NCBI RefSeq assembly: GCF_000151665.1
Contig: NW_013171815.1
Location: forward strand, 13,153 to 77,152
Length of the DNA: 64,000 bases
From: Blastocystis hominis
Lineage: Eukaryota > Sar > Bigyra > Opalinata > Blastocystidae
Direction: 5' to 3'
A program made the translations under genes and the position numbers. The notes beneath the pieces were generated by a model, which searched no databases, had not been told where the DNA came from, and saw only the letters and a program-made list of their open reading frames with translations. Positions 13,110-27,251 of the stretch are shown piece after piece. Position 1 is the first letter of the stretch, and the number at the start of each line of letters is the position of its first letter.

Positions 13110-15055
13110 AAAGAATAAACTAAATAACTCATTTTTCTATTTTTCCAATACAACAGATTCTCTTTTAGTTATTTATTATGATATTTCAATTCCAAGGGTT
13201 GAAAAACATGATGTTTGATAAGCCTATTTCAAAAACAAAATGCAAGTAGTAGTCTCGAGAAGTAACAAAAGCTACAAAAGAATTGATCATAGCATTTCAA
13301 CAGCATTGCGATTCAATTCACATATCCTAAGATGTTGTGGATTGACGTAACTTCAAATAATTATCATATTTTCATTCAAGTTGTAAGTGTTACATGTAAA
13401 ATCAATTTAAAATGGTGTTATTATTTTAGTTGAAGCAAGCATGCTTGATTTGCAGATTCTCACCGAAAACTGCTCAAGAGATAGTATTTAGTATCAAAAA
13501 CACATAAATTATATGTGTTCACTATTGTTAACTCGTTTTTTTAAGTTTCAATAATCACGTGACCAAAAATAGTGAAATTGTTTGAATATTCTTATTACAT
13601 TTCTAATCTCCATATTGACCTATGACCGTCAAAAAAATATCTCAATCAAGTTCTAGATGTCATGAATAATGCGAATATAGATAAAAAGAGAGCAATGTGG
13701 TAATACCCTCTCATTTCTCCATAAGTCATCTTCATGAACATGGTAATGTGCTTTTAAATGCTATCGCTATCTCATGAACATATTTGAGTCATATTGATCC
13801 CACTTCCTAGAACATTGAAGTGTTGTTGTATAATCTGGTACAACACCCTCTATAAGCAATAAAAAACATGAAATAATGAGTTTATTTTGCATTCGATCTC
13901 CTTTCACTTATTTCACATAGATCCAATTCACTATTATAGAAAAGCAACATTCTAACTCCATCACACGTGCTTTTGGGTTTATTTCGATTCGAATCGCAGG
14001 TATCACTCCAATATCTCTTGTTCATCATATATAATATTTCTTTGGGCGTCAAATAGAAGTTTAAGTGAATCTAGAATAATGTCAATTCGAAAACATCAAA
14101 TATAAGCATTTGCTGTTTTGGTGATTTGTCGACATTATTAAAGAATTCTTGACAGTGACTAGTGTATTTCGACATTCATCTAAAAACTTGTGCTTAGATT
14201 CTATGTACAAGCTAATGATCGATGTGAGAAAGATGAAATACAAAAAACAGATTAATTATACAGTTACTGCGATACACAAGCGATTCTTTCACAGATAATG
14301 ACCATTCGAATTGACTTGTGAAGTAACTTTTCCAATTCGGAGTGCTTATCACAAATGCAGACGACATGACAGGAAGTCTCTGTAATACAGTCTGTATCAT
14401 CGAGAATCATAATGTACTCAATATTTCAAGTATATTTCCCGAAAACAGCAAGAGAGGTTAGAACAAGGTATTCTTTCTTAGATTGGCTTCAAAATGTGTA
14501 AATCTGGTATTAATTGTATTATTTTTACTAAATGTATACAATTAAAGGATTTTTACATGCTGAACGATAATGATGTTAGAATATGCTCTTTTCTAAATAG
14601 GATTAAACTTTCTCTCTGACCATTCTTTACCTGTGCTGAAGACATCAACATGAATTATCTATCTTGAACGTACTATTGTTTATCGCGATATGGGTTATTC
14701 AAGAGAATATTTACAGTAGGATTTTTATATTTGTTTAATAGTTTATCGCTGCATAATCATGTAAGCAGATAAGTGTATTTGTTTTGGTATTCCAATTCAA
14801 TATCACTCTACATGATTCTGTTTTCTCTTACAGAGAATACTATTTTGAGTATATTAATCTTATTTTTGTTTGTTTCGTTTCGTTCACATTCCATATTTCT
14901 TGTCACGAGTATCCATCCCAATTTCTATTGGAAATCACACCCACAAAACAATGTCTAATCATGTACAATCGGGTATATTCCTTTTATGAGTGATTCATTT
15001 TATCATTGGTTTATTATTTCATATTCAACAAGATAGGTTCACACACATGCACGCA
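13110..15055. other. AT-rich intergenic DNA, no gene seen
   Basis: No coding candidate. CACGTG sites at 13556 (CACGTGACC followed by AAAAATAGTGAAATT, like the 2.4-3.2 kb array) and 13964. Confidence 0.55.
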
Positions 15056-17608
15056 CTAAATAAGCTCTTCATAATAAGCTTCTTGTCTTTTAAAACACAC
15101 GGGGAAATTTGTCACTGATCGATATTGCTCATTCAATCTCATTTGTAGGTCATTATAGACCTCCTTCATATCGTTAGTAACATGCATCTTTCCTAAATAC
15201 TTTCTGCGAAACCCAGAACTACGATTATTGATCACAAGTATGATTTACTCAGGATGTGGAAAGTCCATTGCGAAAGCATGATTCAATATATAAAACTGAA
15301 AACCAGCTTGGCGAAGATGCTCAAAATACTGCACTTTGTTATATCCATAGTTCACAAATCTTTCCTCAAATAGAGGAAGTGTGGGAGAGTATTTCACCAT
15401 CAAATATCTATAGAGAATCACAGAAACAACTCATATTTACGGCTCCATGAAATTGGTGATAAAACAGCGAACTCGAGATACATGCGATTCTTGTGACGTT
15501 GTAAACCATTCTGGCATTACATACATCTATGCTAGAGAGTACATTCAATTTCAACATGAGTTCGAATGTTGTTCTTATTTGATATGCAAATCTTCCGATT
15601 GATACATTCAATCAGTTCCAATTTGTTTTCTGGTTGAATCCAATTCGATCTATTCACAAACGATTGAACATTGCATACAAGTAAGAACAACTTTCGGTTG
15701 TAGAACAGTGAGCCAATATTTGTTTGCCTTTATAGAAAAACACGGGGAGAATAACAGCAGAGCGATTGCTATGATAGAGGAATTGTGGAAGACTCATGAC
15801 TTCCTTATAAGTATTTACTAGTGATAATGAGAAAAGAAGATGACAAATACAAGATAATCGAAGATCCATATCAAGAATCAAGAAATGAGTGGTTCGAATG
15901 TTTCGTATAGCAAGATTTCGTAAGCGATTAATAGGAAACACAGTACTGGATTTGAGATAACGACTGACTAGATAAAAAAGAATTGTAACACGTTTGGGAA
16001 TGAAGTGAGTTGAAATGTAACGCACAAGGTGGACTTCCTGGGTCGATGTGGCATAAATCACAAGAACAATCGGTCTACAATGAACATGAAAATCGATCAT
16101 ATTTACCCTTGATATCGATACATGAATTGACGTAGTGCAAACAAACGATTGTATCCAAAAGCGGTGACAATGGCGGTTACATCGTATTTCTGATCGTTGG
16201 AAGGAAACCATGCTATATCTCAGAGAGAAATCCATCAATGATTACGCGTATCTGTATATTCGACTTCCTCATTCCCCACAAATTTACGGATGAGCAAGCC
16301 GTTCTGATAGTTCAATATTGCTTTGACCTTCTTTTGGTTTCTTGGAATATCACATCCATCACAATGGATTGGACTATCCGAGTAATGACTCACATTATAG
16401 AACTCAGAGCGCAATTGTAACTTTCTCGTTATGAGTACACTTTGAAAATCATGGTATTGTTCAATCAGAGCCGAAGTGGCAGTATGGTTACTGATTGCTG
16501 CACGAACATCTTGTATCCAATCATTTTCCTTAAACTCGAGTAACAAATGAACTAAGTCATATTTTTCTAGAATTGGACGGAAGCATTCTTCTTGACTCCA
16601 TTGTAATGTCAGGTTTGATACAAGATCGCCTTCTGTTTTGTGAATTGCACGAAAGTGTAAAACAGAATAGTATACCGAAATGTGATCTTCCGGGAAAAGG
16701 CCATCCAATTCTTTGTTTTGCATTAGCATTAATTTGTAATCGGTCGAATTATGCTCTTCTTTCTCTTTTTCAAGTAATACTGCATCGATTCTTCGATTTC
16801 GTTTATCACACTCATCGTCTGAAGAGAAAGAATAACTGGAATAATCACTCTTGTAGAGTTTAAGGGAAGTACCATTCATTTCAAAAGAACATTCTGACTT
16901 ACCAGTAGAATAAGTTAGAGGCGACTGGTAAAGACTCATGAGAAACGTAGTACGATCAACATTACTGGGAACTGAAGATGAAACAGCTTCTGTTGAAAAA
17001 GGAAAAAATCTGGAATTAGTATCGATTGTTTGTTGATTTGAAGGAATTGATACTGAGGACAATCCTTTAGTATCAAAGGAAGACTCTGAGTATAAAAGTT
17101 CATTCTGGGAATGAAACAAAAGTCTTGAAACGAAATTCAATACACTATTTGAGGTCGAAAAAGAACGTACGCTCAAATCTGGATACAGACCATGCGATGA
17201 TGATAGTCCTTTATTGGTAGTTGTAGAAACCACATAATAGCTCTTTATACAATTCCAAATCTTTCGAATATCGAGTAGACTAAACTTATTAATATTATTA
17301 TTGCTGTGATATTCTTTTACAGAAGATAGCTGTTCACTTGAACCTGGATTTAATGGATTATTTCTTTCTATATCAATAACTTCACCAATATTCCCAGTAG
17401 AATTCCCAATATCACTTGTATTCGTGGTAGTGGATGTAACTCTTTTGAATGGGTTTTCTAAATCAACTATGTCAATTCTCTTGTCAGTCGTATTCTCTTT
17501 GTAGAAAAGAGACACTGGCTTATGTAAGTTGTCGCTGTTTTCTATATAGGGTAAGTGTATTAACAAATTACTTGTTTCTTGGATACAACACAAAGGACAA
17601 AAAAGCAA
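15056..17608 (-). CDS. LARGE-like glycosyltransferase (GT49), subfamily 2, long stem
   Basis: The first part (16235-17608) is a Ser/Thr/Asn-rich stem of over 400 residues with many N-x-S/T sites, ending [10 protein letters not shown]...[13 protein letters not shown]. Introns of 33 and 32 nt lead into [42 protein letters not shown] and the D-x-D in ILDMDLRLS, all GT49 landmarks. Three more introns (29, 29 and 33 nt) give [25 protein letters not shown] and [11 protein letters not shown]...FVNYGYNK. A last 30-nt intron leads to the TAG stop at 15056. The protein is colinear with the paralog at 45262-46923, which has a much shorter stem. The start is unresolved: an ATG just upstream gives a hydrophobic [17 protein letters not shown], a good signal-anchor, but I found no in-frame splice to the stem. 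Confidence 0.8.
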
Positions 17609-19712
17609 ATTCGATAATATAGAGACTTGACCATTTCTAGATTGTTATTCCCGATTATTACCCTACATATATATTTTAAAATTGATAGTAATTAGGAAAA
17701 TGAATGTAAAAGTAATATATAATAACACTGTTGACGGTAACTTCATTGCCATATTCATGAATCATACAAAAGTAAAAATGAATATAACGTGTTATTTGTT
17801 AAATGTATAACAAGATTAATAATAACAATAAATGCATAACTAATATCAAATATAATACTATCAAGTTTATGAAAATAGTCCAGTTGAATTAGTGAAAATG
17901 ATAATGTTACAGGTTGCTAAAAAATATTTTTCACATATCTATTTTACAAATGACTTCTTTATTATTAGTAAGCCAACAGTATTATGATTGGAAATAGAAG
18001 TGAGTATCTGAAGAGAATAGACTTAATACATTTTACTATCTATAAACGATGTGAATTGTATGGCATTAGTGAATGATAGAAATAACCCGAGAGAATATTT
18101 GATTTGAATTATGCTTCATATTTACATCGATAGATAGACAAGGAAGAAACTATTAAGGACTCTATATTGGGCATAAACACATATTTCAAGGTCATACACT
18201 AAATATGTATTCTTTCGTTTTATAGTTGATATGATAATAGAGGTTGTTTAGTATAAATATTTTTATGTGGATCATAAAAAGTTGCAATTAGTTATTTCAC
18301 AGTACGAAATTATATACAGAATATCTGATTATTAGGATTTAAAATAGTGTTTTTCAAGATATTACAGAATCATAATACATCGATGCTAGCTGAATTTTAA
18401 TTTGCTTATACATTGCGGTACTTATTGTTAGCAGGAAGTCATTTTCGCTTCTGTCAAGTTATTATATATTCGTTTTTTAGATTCAATAATGAATACGAGT
18501 CATCAAATACTATAAGTACCGGCAAATAATAAAAACAATATATGCAATACTGGAAAAGTTTGGAAATCACTGTGTTTTAGATAGAATGAACTACACTTGG
18601 TATGTTCATACTACAGCTGTCCGTTTCTGCAATCATGCTGTATTTCTGTGATCTTTGCTTTGTTTTTTCGTTGATAGTATTATTATTTAGATGCACTATG
18701 TTTGCCATTTTACATGTAGTAGATCATAGATAGCTTCTCATAAATTATTTTCGTTAGTTAGTGAAGAATCATTCTATCGAACCAAAATAAGAATCCTTGA
18801 TACAATAGCTGCCACAATTACTAACTAATAAATAATTACACTATTTAGTAGCGATCATTCGATGGGTCAACTCCACAATTCTGTTGACAACAATATAATG
18901 TATAGACTATAGATTACCATCATATAGAGTTCGATTTTTTGTTTTTCATTATTTGACGTGTATTGTTTACATAACAGATACTAGTGTGCTCGATCCTATT
19001 TTAATATATATATAATTACAATCATATTTTTAGAAGGAAGATGAATGCGAATAATACTATGCATATTACTTAGTCAGGCATTTCGTCGTATTTACTTGTT
19101 GTGATTCAACAGCTAATTTCGTAAATGAGCATGTAATGGTTTTCTATGATTATACTGTTCTATAATGGATTACATAAAAGATGATATATATCTAAAAAAG
19201 GATTATGTAATCAGCACTTCTTTGAAATATATTATGTGCTAACTTGGTTCTAGAATCAATATGTAACATGTATTGCATCGGTCTTATTATCGAACATACA
19301 TAGTGCACGGCAATGCAGAATGAATATTAAGCTGATAATTGTCTTGTAGCATTGTTCATTACACTTAACACAAAATCATATGTATGTTTCCGCCACAAAT
19401 TACTTGCATCAGAGCAGAGACTATTGATTACAACTTCTATCCATTTCAATAAGAGTAATAATAATAGTGAACTATCAACGTTTTCTTAAAAAACAGAAAA
19501 AGGAAATGAAAAGCGCTATATCAAGCAGGCGTTATTACATTAATATATATCTATTGTAAATAGAAGCATTGCTACCAATTAAACAGGAATCACTATATAT
19601 TGCACTATTACAAAGCATAGAGTAAAAACCTTTACTTTACCTTACACTCCAACTATGAATATCATTCCCGTTTTCATTTTCCCTATTACACGCATATATT
19701 ATGATCCACGTG
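17609..19712. other. AT-rich intergenic DNA, no gene seen
   Basis: About 2.1 kb with no supported gene. A CACGTG palindrome at 19707-19712 touches the stop codon of the next gene. Confidence 0.55.
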
Positions 19713-21114
19713 CTACTCTTCAGGATTCCATTCATCATCAGAATGCCTTGATGAGTATTTTGCTATCACTCTAAAATATCTCACTTTCTCTTTGGAAATA
19801 AAATCGCTTTTCACATTTATCTGGAAAATATTCTGTAAGGTTTTTAGTTCATTACCCAACAGTAAATTACACTTTTCAAAATCGTTTCCACTCTCTAATC
19901 GCAATCCTGGTATTGCCCAAAATTCTGCCTTCATAGACCGTTCTGTTTTCAAATTGTTCAAAAAGGCAGACAACACTGCTTGATCTTGTCTGTGATTCTT
20001 CATACTGGATCCGCGAGGTGACATACATTTTTGGGTAAAAGCACACTGATAATAGGGAATCATTACCTTATTCAATACAGTTTTGTTAGACCAATAGATG
20101 ATCAGATGACCTCCAGATGCATTTGGATCCCTGGGGTTAAATCGATCGATCAAATGATTTCGTACTAAGAAATCTGATGTAGCATTATAAGTCCATTTCT
20201 GTTGATTACCTGAAGATAATGGACTGTAAATTCCATCCATCCGAACATTTGTCAATTCACGACTTATTCCCTCGCGAATCAAGCTTCCTCCATCTAGCCA
20301 AAGAACAATGCCTTTCCAAGCAAAATAGGCATCTCCTAATGGAATTACCTTCCATGCATATCCGCTTCGTTGTTGTTTGTTTCCTGCAAGCTTTATCCAT
20401 GCTGGAAATGAGTTGAACTTGAATTTACGATATGCAATGAATCCAGTCGAGTTCATTTTCTTTTGGATTTGATGAATTGTATTGAAATGAGTAAACAAAA
20501 TGTTTTTGAATCTTGTAGATAATCCCAAATCGATATACATATAAGAAGCATACGGATCTGCTACTACCATAGAGAAGAGACAATTGATCGATCCCAAAGC
20601 ATGGTTGTCAGATGCTCCAGTCATCATTAACACTTCTGATGTTTGCTTCTCAAACTTGGGTATATCACCTGTTAGAACGAAAGGAACTGATTCTATCTTT
20701 ACTCCATAATTAACATATCGATTGGAGATATCCGAAACCAGCTTGTTGAAAGGTACCGGATAATCCATATCATCATAATCATACTCTATGAATAGTGAAA
20801 AGTAGACTATTATTACGATTCTTAGGATATTTACCGAAGTCCTTTAGTTGAATAGGGGTCAGTAGATCATTTCCATGTGTGGGAATACTTGTTTTTACAG
20901 TAGATACTTGATATGCCTTTTCATTAGTCTTATTCATACGATATTCATTTGTTACTGTTACTTTGAAAGAATTGTTGAACTTTGAAGTATAACTAGAATG
21001 CACTTGGACGCTATATGGTAATAGAGACAGCTGATTCAGATAGTATGACAAAACAAAGGATATAACCACTGAGACTATCCATGGTAACCAATAACTAAAA
21101 ACAAAATGTGTCAT
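19713..21114 (-). CDS. DUF1647-like putative glycosyltransferase, copy 1
   Basis: Starts at ATG 21114 with a signal-anchor (MTHFVFSYWLPWIVSVVISF), a short stem, then a domain resembling DUF1647, a nucleotide-diphospho-sugar transferase-type family best known from nematodes. Landmarks are VLMMTGASDNHALGS, YMYIDLGLS, RKFKFNSFPAWI, SGYAWKVI and WLDGGSLIREGIS. The order 'TGAS..H', 'DLGLS', 'Y.WK', 'W.DGGS' follows that family. One 28-nt intron near 20810 joins the stem to EYDYDDMDYPVPFNK in frame. The paralog at 23649-24978 aligns throughout. Probably a Golgi enzyme with the donor site around DLGLS and WLDGG; specificity unknown. Confidence 0.7.
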
Positions 21115-23648
21115 ATTTCCATAAGAAAGGTTAACAATAATATTTTCACAGTGCAATAAAACAACTAATATGTGGAAAGGTGTTTGAGAAAAAAGGAAAA
21201 TCTTCGATGTGTCTTATTTACGGAATATCCGTTTGATATTGCGTGGTCACACAATATTTTAACATATAGGTCACAATGGTCTGTGTTTTGTTGAGATCAA
21301 TGATATATAATGACATTGCCATTTTCGTATATTGCAACAACAGTATACAACTTAAATCGCTTCAAAGATAATCTTTGATCACAGTTTTCTCAAAATAGGA
21401 ACACCTAAATAACACTCTTCATTCTTTGTCACTTGTGTTCGATTTCCTTTACAGATATCACATCAATTATTAATCCCAGTATCTGAATGCATCTTGCTAT
21501 ATCTTAACTGGTGAAAACTACTTAGATCTTGAAGTGTGAAATAGTTGTCGTTGCTGTGGTTTAGAATTCCGGTTGAGGTAAGTCTCTCCTTTACGCCAAC
21601 AACGACTACAAACACCATCATTTTGGATAAATATGATTGAAGAGAGGAAGTATCTCGTAGTCAATATACGTTGCATTTTGGGGTTTTGTCCTTTCAAACT
21701 TACTAGACTGACAGCTAGAATATTTCACGTAATAGCTGAGAGAGTATCAAGTCTGCTGGTATATCATTAAGAGAAGGAAAGAATATCTTCCATACAATCT
21801 TTCCTTTCGTTTTACATAAACCTGGTATACAATATTGTGATTCCGATTGTTCTATGAAATGAAATATTGAATCCCAGAACTATATGGTATTATAATGTGG
21901 AAAAGAGCGTTCAATTCTACTATTTTTCTTTTATCTCAATTTAATATTAATATCTTGGATGCAATGAATGTACATCCATACCAATAATTCAATGGCTATT
22001 TAAAGAGAATGTTTGAGAAAAACCTGTAATTCAATCCTTAGTATATTTATACACATATCCATCCTGGAATGTTATGGTTAGATATTATCTTGTATTATTT
22101 TATATTATGTATGCTAAGGACAATACCAAATCTGAAGAGTATCAACTCGAGAATAAGTGTACATACTGTGTGAGAAGACAATAATCGAAATATTAAGCGT
22201 TATTCTCTCATATTTCACATAAAAAGAGAGAGACAACAGTACAAATAAGAAATAATGGTAGGATAATATATATACTCAGTCAATCATTGGCTTTTAAGTG
22301 ATCAGAAAATAGTGTCTACAAGTAAGATAATGGTGAATTTAGCTGGCATTGAATATGTATGAAGTAGGATACTGTTAATGAATGGTAGGAATAGTATCCT
22401 CTATTTAGCAAACTATTATGTAATACGTTTAGATTGCTTTTTGTTTGTGATCCGACCAGGAGTAAATCAAAATCAAAGGGACGTACAAAGTAAATAGGTT
22501 GTAAATTACATACAAATACTGCTGAAGAGTAATTATTATGATGATTAGTGACCACCATTATATATGTCATCTTAGTGAGTAATCCCTCATATTCCTTGAA
22601 TTATCCTTCTTGTTATTTCGAAATCCAGTAAGGTATTCATCCATTGATTGTAGTATATAATGGCAAGTTGGAATATGAGAGTTTTGAATAAAAATATCGA
22701 CCTTTTTGTTGTTCGAGTCTCACTCAGAACTCAGACTATTTAAAAAAGGATTTTGAAGCTCCTTGTAGTTTTAGAGCTAACCTAATATTTACACTTGATA
22801 ATAGTGTTATGTTACAGTTTTGGGCTATTGTATCTATTGTTTCTACTAGTTGTGATTTGTTCTGATTGAAATACACATGAGTCTCCATTGTCATCATTAC
22901 TCAAACGAAATCCATGGCTTTCCTTATATCTAGAATAATGTAGATAAATAATCAAATAACTGTGCTAGAATTATAAATTGACTTTTGAAAACCAGATAAA
23001 AAATATAAATGGCCACATTCTGGACATGTTACAAATTTAGTAATATAAATATATTTATTTATATTTATCTGATGTAATTGTTACCATAATATGAAGTATT
23101 ATAAACAAAGATTTGAGAATGATATTGGTGATAAAATTGATCTGCCTATTATCTCCTACGAACATCTTTTTTTGATTGTGTATTACGTTTTATAATAAGC
23201 TTGAAAACGGAATTACTCTTTCTGACGTGATGTTATAGTGTTGCGAGTACTGTATGAGAAGTCTTCACAATGATACAGCAGTACAAGTTATAATATGTAA
23301 TTGTTTTGGATAAATCTATTTGCTACGTTGTTCACTCAAATATACAATTATACCTTTACCCAATATTTAATGTTACTCAATCATAAACAAACATATATTT
23401 ACGCTAATTTATATACAGCAAAATGCATATACAGATCTATTCAACAATCCTAAATCCATTTATAATACAAATAAATTACCAATGAGACAAGCTAATCAAC
23501 TGATAATCCTAAAAATATTTTTGAGGAATAATGTGTTAAAAGAGTGCATTTCAATGAATAGCAATACATGCATGTATAACAAATAGATCAATAATACTAA
23601 AACGAGTCCATTGTTTATATTTGTTATTTCCAAGAAAAATAAAAAACG
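21115..23648. other. AT-rich intergenic DNA, no gene seen
   Basis: About 2.5 kb between the two DUF1647-like paralogs. The open frames are short and biased; no repeat or RNA gene recognised. Confidence 0.55.
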
Positions 23649-24978
23649 TTAACTCTGTGGTACCCATTCTTCATCCACTGGACGAGATACAAATTTATAG
23701 TTTATAGGTGTATACGAAATATTGGTGGTTTTATAATATCTATTTTCGATTTTTATTTGATATGTATTTTGTATACTGATTAAATAGTTGTTCAGAATCT
23801 TCGTACAAAACTTTTCATTGTTTCCTCTTTCTTGGCGTAATGCTGGTAGTGCCTGGTATTTTGCATTCATTGATTTGATAGTGCCAATATTGTTCACCAA
23901 TGCTGATAGAACAGCTTGGTCTTGTCTATGATTTGTCATATTCGATCCTCGTGGAGATATGCACCTCTGTGTATAAGCACATTGTTGATATGGTATTATC
24001 ACTCTGTTTATGACAGTTTTATTGGACCAATCAGTAATCAAATGACCTCCACAACCCATTCTCCATTTTGGATCAAATGAATCAATAAAGTGGTTTTGCT
24101 CTAAAAACTTGATCGTAGTCTTATGTGTCCATTTCTCTGCACCACCACCAGATACAGGAGTATAGATTCCTTCAAGACGAGCATTTGTCACTTCTCTGCT
24201 GATTCCATCTCGGATAAGACTTCCTCCATCAATCCAAAATGTTATTGCTTTCCACGAAAACAAAGCATCCATGTAGGACACCACTTTCCAAGTATAACCA
24301 CCACGCTGATCCTTGTTCTCAAACAGATTCATCCATTGGGGAAAAGAACTCCAATTGAATTTGCGATATGCAATAAACCCAGTGGATTTCATTTTCTTCT
24401 GAATCTGGTGAATTGTTTCGAAATGAGCAAACAACTTCTCCTTCAATTCAGGCGATAAACCTAAATCAATATACATATATGAGGCATAAGGATCTGCCAA
24501 AACCATAGAATATAGACAATTAAAGGAACCATAACCATGATTTTCTGATGCACCTGTCATCATCAATACATCTGAAGTGTGTAAATGATAGGTGGGAATA
24601 TCTCCAGTTAGAAGAAATGGTAATGATTTATTTGCAATTCCATAGTTCTCGTAGTGTGTTGAAACGTCTGATACTAATTGATTGAAAGGAACAGGATACT
24701 CAATATCGTCATAATCATATTCTATACAATCATAAGAATGGCAATGCACTACGATTTTTGGAACAGCATCCAAATCTTGGCAGCTTTACAGGGTAGGAAA
24801 CAACATCATTTACTTTATACAGTGTTTGTACTGTCGAGCCATATACTTCTTTTGCTTCTTTACTTTGTCTTATAGTGGAAAGTATGTACATATATACAAA
24901 GAATGAGCAAAAGGAAAGTGCATAAAATATAAAATTCATGCTACCTTCTTGTAAAAAAGAATTTGAACTATTTAACAT
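23649..24978 (-). CDS. DUF1647-like putative glycosyltransferase, copy 2
   Basis: Tandem paralog of the gene at 19713-21114. It begins MLNSSNSFLQEGSMNF with a membrane segment (FIFYALSFCSFFVYMYI). The catalytic region has VLMMTGASENHGYGS, YMYIDLGLS, RKFNWSSFPQWM, GGYTWKVV and FWIDGGSLIRDGIS, followed by a shared tail with CISPRGSNMTNHRQDQ. A 37-nt intron starting at GTATAAAG near 24820 is needed to join the anchor exon to the catalytic exon in frame. The splice position differs from that of copy 1, so one of the two models may be wrong locally or the intron has moved. Ends in a TAA stop after EEWVPQS. Confidence 0.7.
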
Positions 24979-25344
24979 ATCTTGTTATGATCTATAATGC
25001 CATTTGATGTTATGCTATGAATGCATAATACTTTATGCATTTGATCCATAATCGGCTTGTACTATTTGGGCATTTGTAAGTATGACTAACAACCAAAATA
25101 TCGTTTTAGTAAAATAGTATTGAGTCATATTACTTGTACATTATCATACGAATGAGTGAGATATAGAGATGAAACTAGTTGTTGGCATTTACTTGTACAG
25201 CGAAAACTATTCGTAAGCAAATGTTACAGAACATTCTCCATATTGTTCTAAATTAGTCTTGATATTATTATTACGTTAGTATCAGCAAACACAATAAAGT
25301 ACTGATAATGATGTGTTGTCGTATGGATTTCCTTTTTTTGTGTA

Positions 25345-26766
25345 TAATATAGATGAGGGAGTTCGGCAACTGCAAGCTATTGTCGTCGATCGATCGATCA
25401 ATCTTCATCTCCTCGCTGTTCATGTTTGTATCGAGAGCAATTTGCTGATCACCTGTTTACAGCTCTATCAGAGTTGGAATACCGTCGATAATCCCGAAAG
25501 AGTCGGTAGAAAACAGCTGCAGTTACCCTCCACCGTCCGATCTCTTCCTTCCTATGTGAAATGGACGATTCATCACGCTGAACAAGATATTCCGACCCGC
25601 AATCCTCCCACCCCGCTGTCTGCAATGATTTCAAAGCCATTATCGCGAGTTCAGCTATACGAAGAATCGAGGCATACTCGCATCCAGTTCTTAAAGATTT
25701 CACCTGTCAATCTATCTGGCTTTGGGATCCCAATTTATGTCCTCGAGTTACGACTATTTTACTATCCAGGATTTGAAGTGTGTTTTCCCACAGATCAGTA
25801 TTGATGAACGATATCCTCGACGAATCAGCTATGTGCTTACTCAGCTATTGTCCACCTATCGCAAGTCCTTGCTGTTCAGTCTTCTCTTTATCGGTTTGGA
25901 GAGCAAAACATCTGGCAATCTCTATCGATTCGTTTCTTCCTTCTATCAAAACATCAAAACGTTGGGAGAGAATGTGATTACCGCTTTATCCAATCGCACA
26001 TTGTCACTTGTTCGCATGCTTTCCTATGTGAGCGAGTATATCGATGCACAGATCGTGAATATATCTCTGTCTGGAATCGATGCAATGATGGGTTTCACAA
26101 GTTGGCTCTACATATTCTTCCAACAAGTGAACGTTTTAGCGATTCCACACACACTCCATGGGGAAATCACACTGCAAAGTCCCTATATCAAATCGAAAAA
26201 GCGCTATTCCTTGTTTGGAAGGCTGTGGAATCAGAATTCAACATTGATATGGTATATGATAGGAATGATCGGAATGGTTTCGCGTCCTCTGCAAATGGTT
26301 CTCTTCGATCTCCAAACAATGCGACATTATCTTGATGGTGAACAAGTCAACAAAACGCGAGCCAAACCTCCCAATGTAGCCATCGGAGGCATTGTAATGG
26401 TAAGAATTTGAATTGGATTTGATTCATTGTAGCCTTTTGATGAGATTTACAGCAAAGAACGTGAGTTGTTGTCTCGTGTAGAAGATGGAAAATATGAGAT
26501 GGAAGACTGTATTTCGGTGTATTGTTTAGGCAATGCATACCCATTGACGACAAGGAATCATTTACTGATTGTTCAGGAGAAAATATCGGAGATTGTTTTA
26601 CGATGCTGTGTGGCTTTCGATGAATGCTACAAAGCTCATTGTCGGAGGAATGTGGATACGAACAATGTGGAGTAGTGTGTATGAAGAATTGTTCGTTGTT
26701 CAAGAGTCGATGGGATCGGATTCAGTTGAAATTGGAAGAAGTATGTGTGAATATGTAGAAGAGTGA
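25345..26766 (+). CDS. hypothetical multi-exon gene
   Basis: Higher-GC sequence with long forward frames. The best is MSSSYDYFTIQDLKCVFPQ (25734) running to 26411, mostly hydrophobic helices. A 33-nt intron at 26401-26433 joins it in frame to PFDEIYSKERELLSRVEDG, which ends by 26675. Upstream frames (about 25415-25770) contain coding-looking pieces such as YREQFADHLFTALSELEYRR and NDFKAIIASSAIRRIEAYSH, but I could not connect them. Helical content with no enzyme motif might suit a tethering or coat-complex subunit, but I do not recognise it. It converges with the eL8 gene. Confidence 0.4.
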
Positions 26767-27251
26767 AGATACTGAGAAGAGGTGTGAGAAACTGATTGGT
26801 ATCATAGAGAATGAGAGAAGAAATCACAGTTATAGTAAGTTTTGGACAGGAGGAATGAGTTGTAGTTTGGAGATATCAAAATTCGTTGAATACATTGGCC
26901 CAGTTGGAGTGACTTGTTTGTTGATAAGTAAATGAATGATGTGTGTGATGATTTGATGAAATAGAAAGAAATGGAATGATTTGATTTGATTTGATTTGGA
27001 GTGAAAGAACAGATGATTCTTCACAGAATGAATGAATGATATTGATGATTCTACCTTCTGAAATCATTATCGATTGTCTCAATGTAGTTCAATACACACT
27101 TGGTCAAAGAAATCCTTGCCAATGGTTTCATTCTATCTTGGCATTTCACCAAACATCCATCCACACACACAGTATTCGAACAAACACTCCACCAATGACG
27201 ATTCCACCCTTCCTTTCTTCCTTTCTTTCTTCATGTAGCCTCACAATCAGC
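26767..27251. other. convergent intergenic spacer with TTTGA repeats
   Basis: Contains a short (TTTGA)n tract near 26978-26998. The reverse-strand motif TGTTTGTT at 27179-27186 probably marks the 3' end of eL8. Confidence 0.5.
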
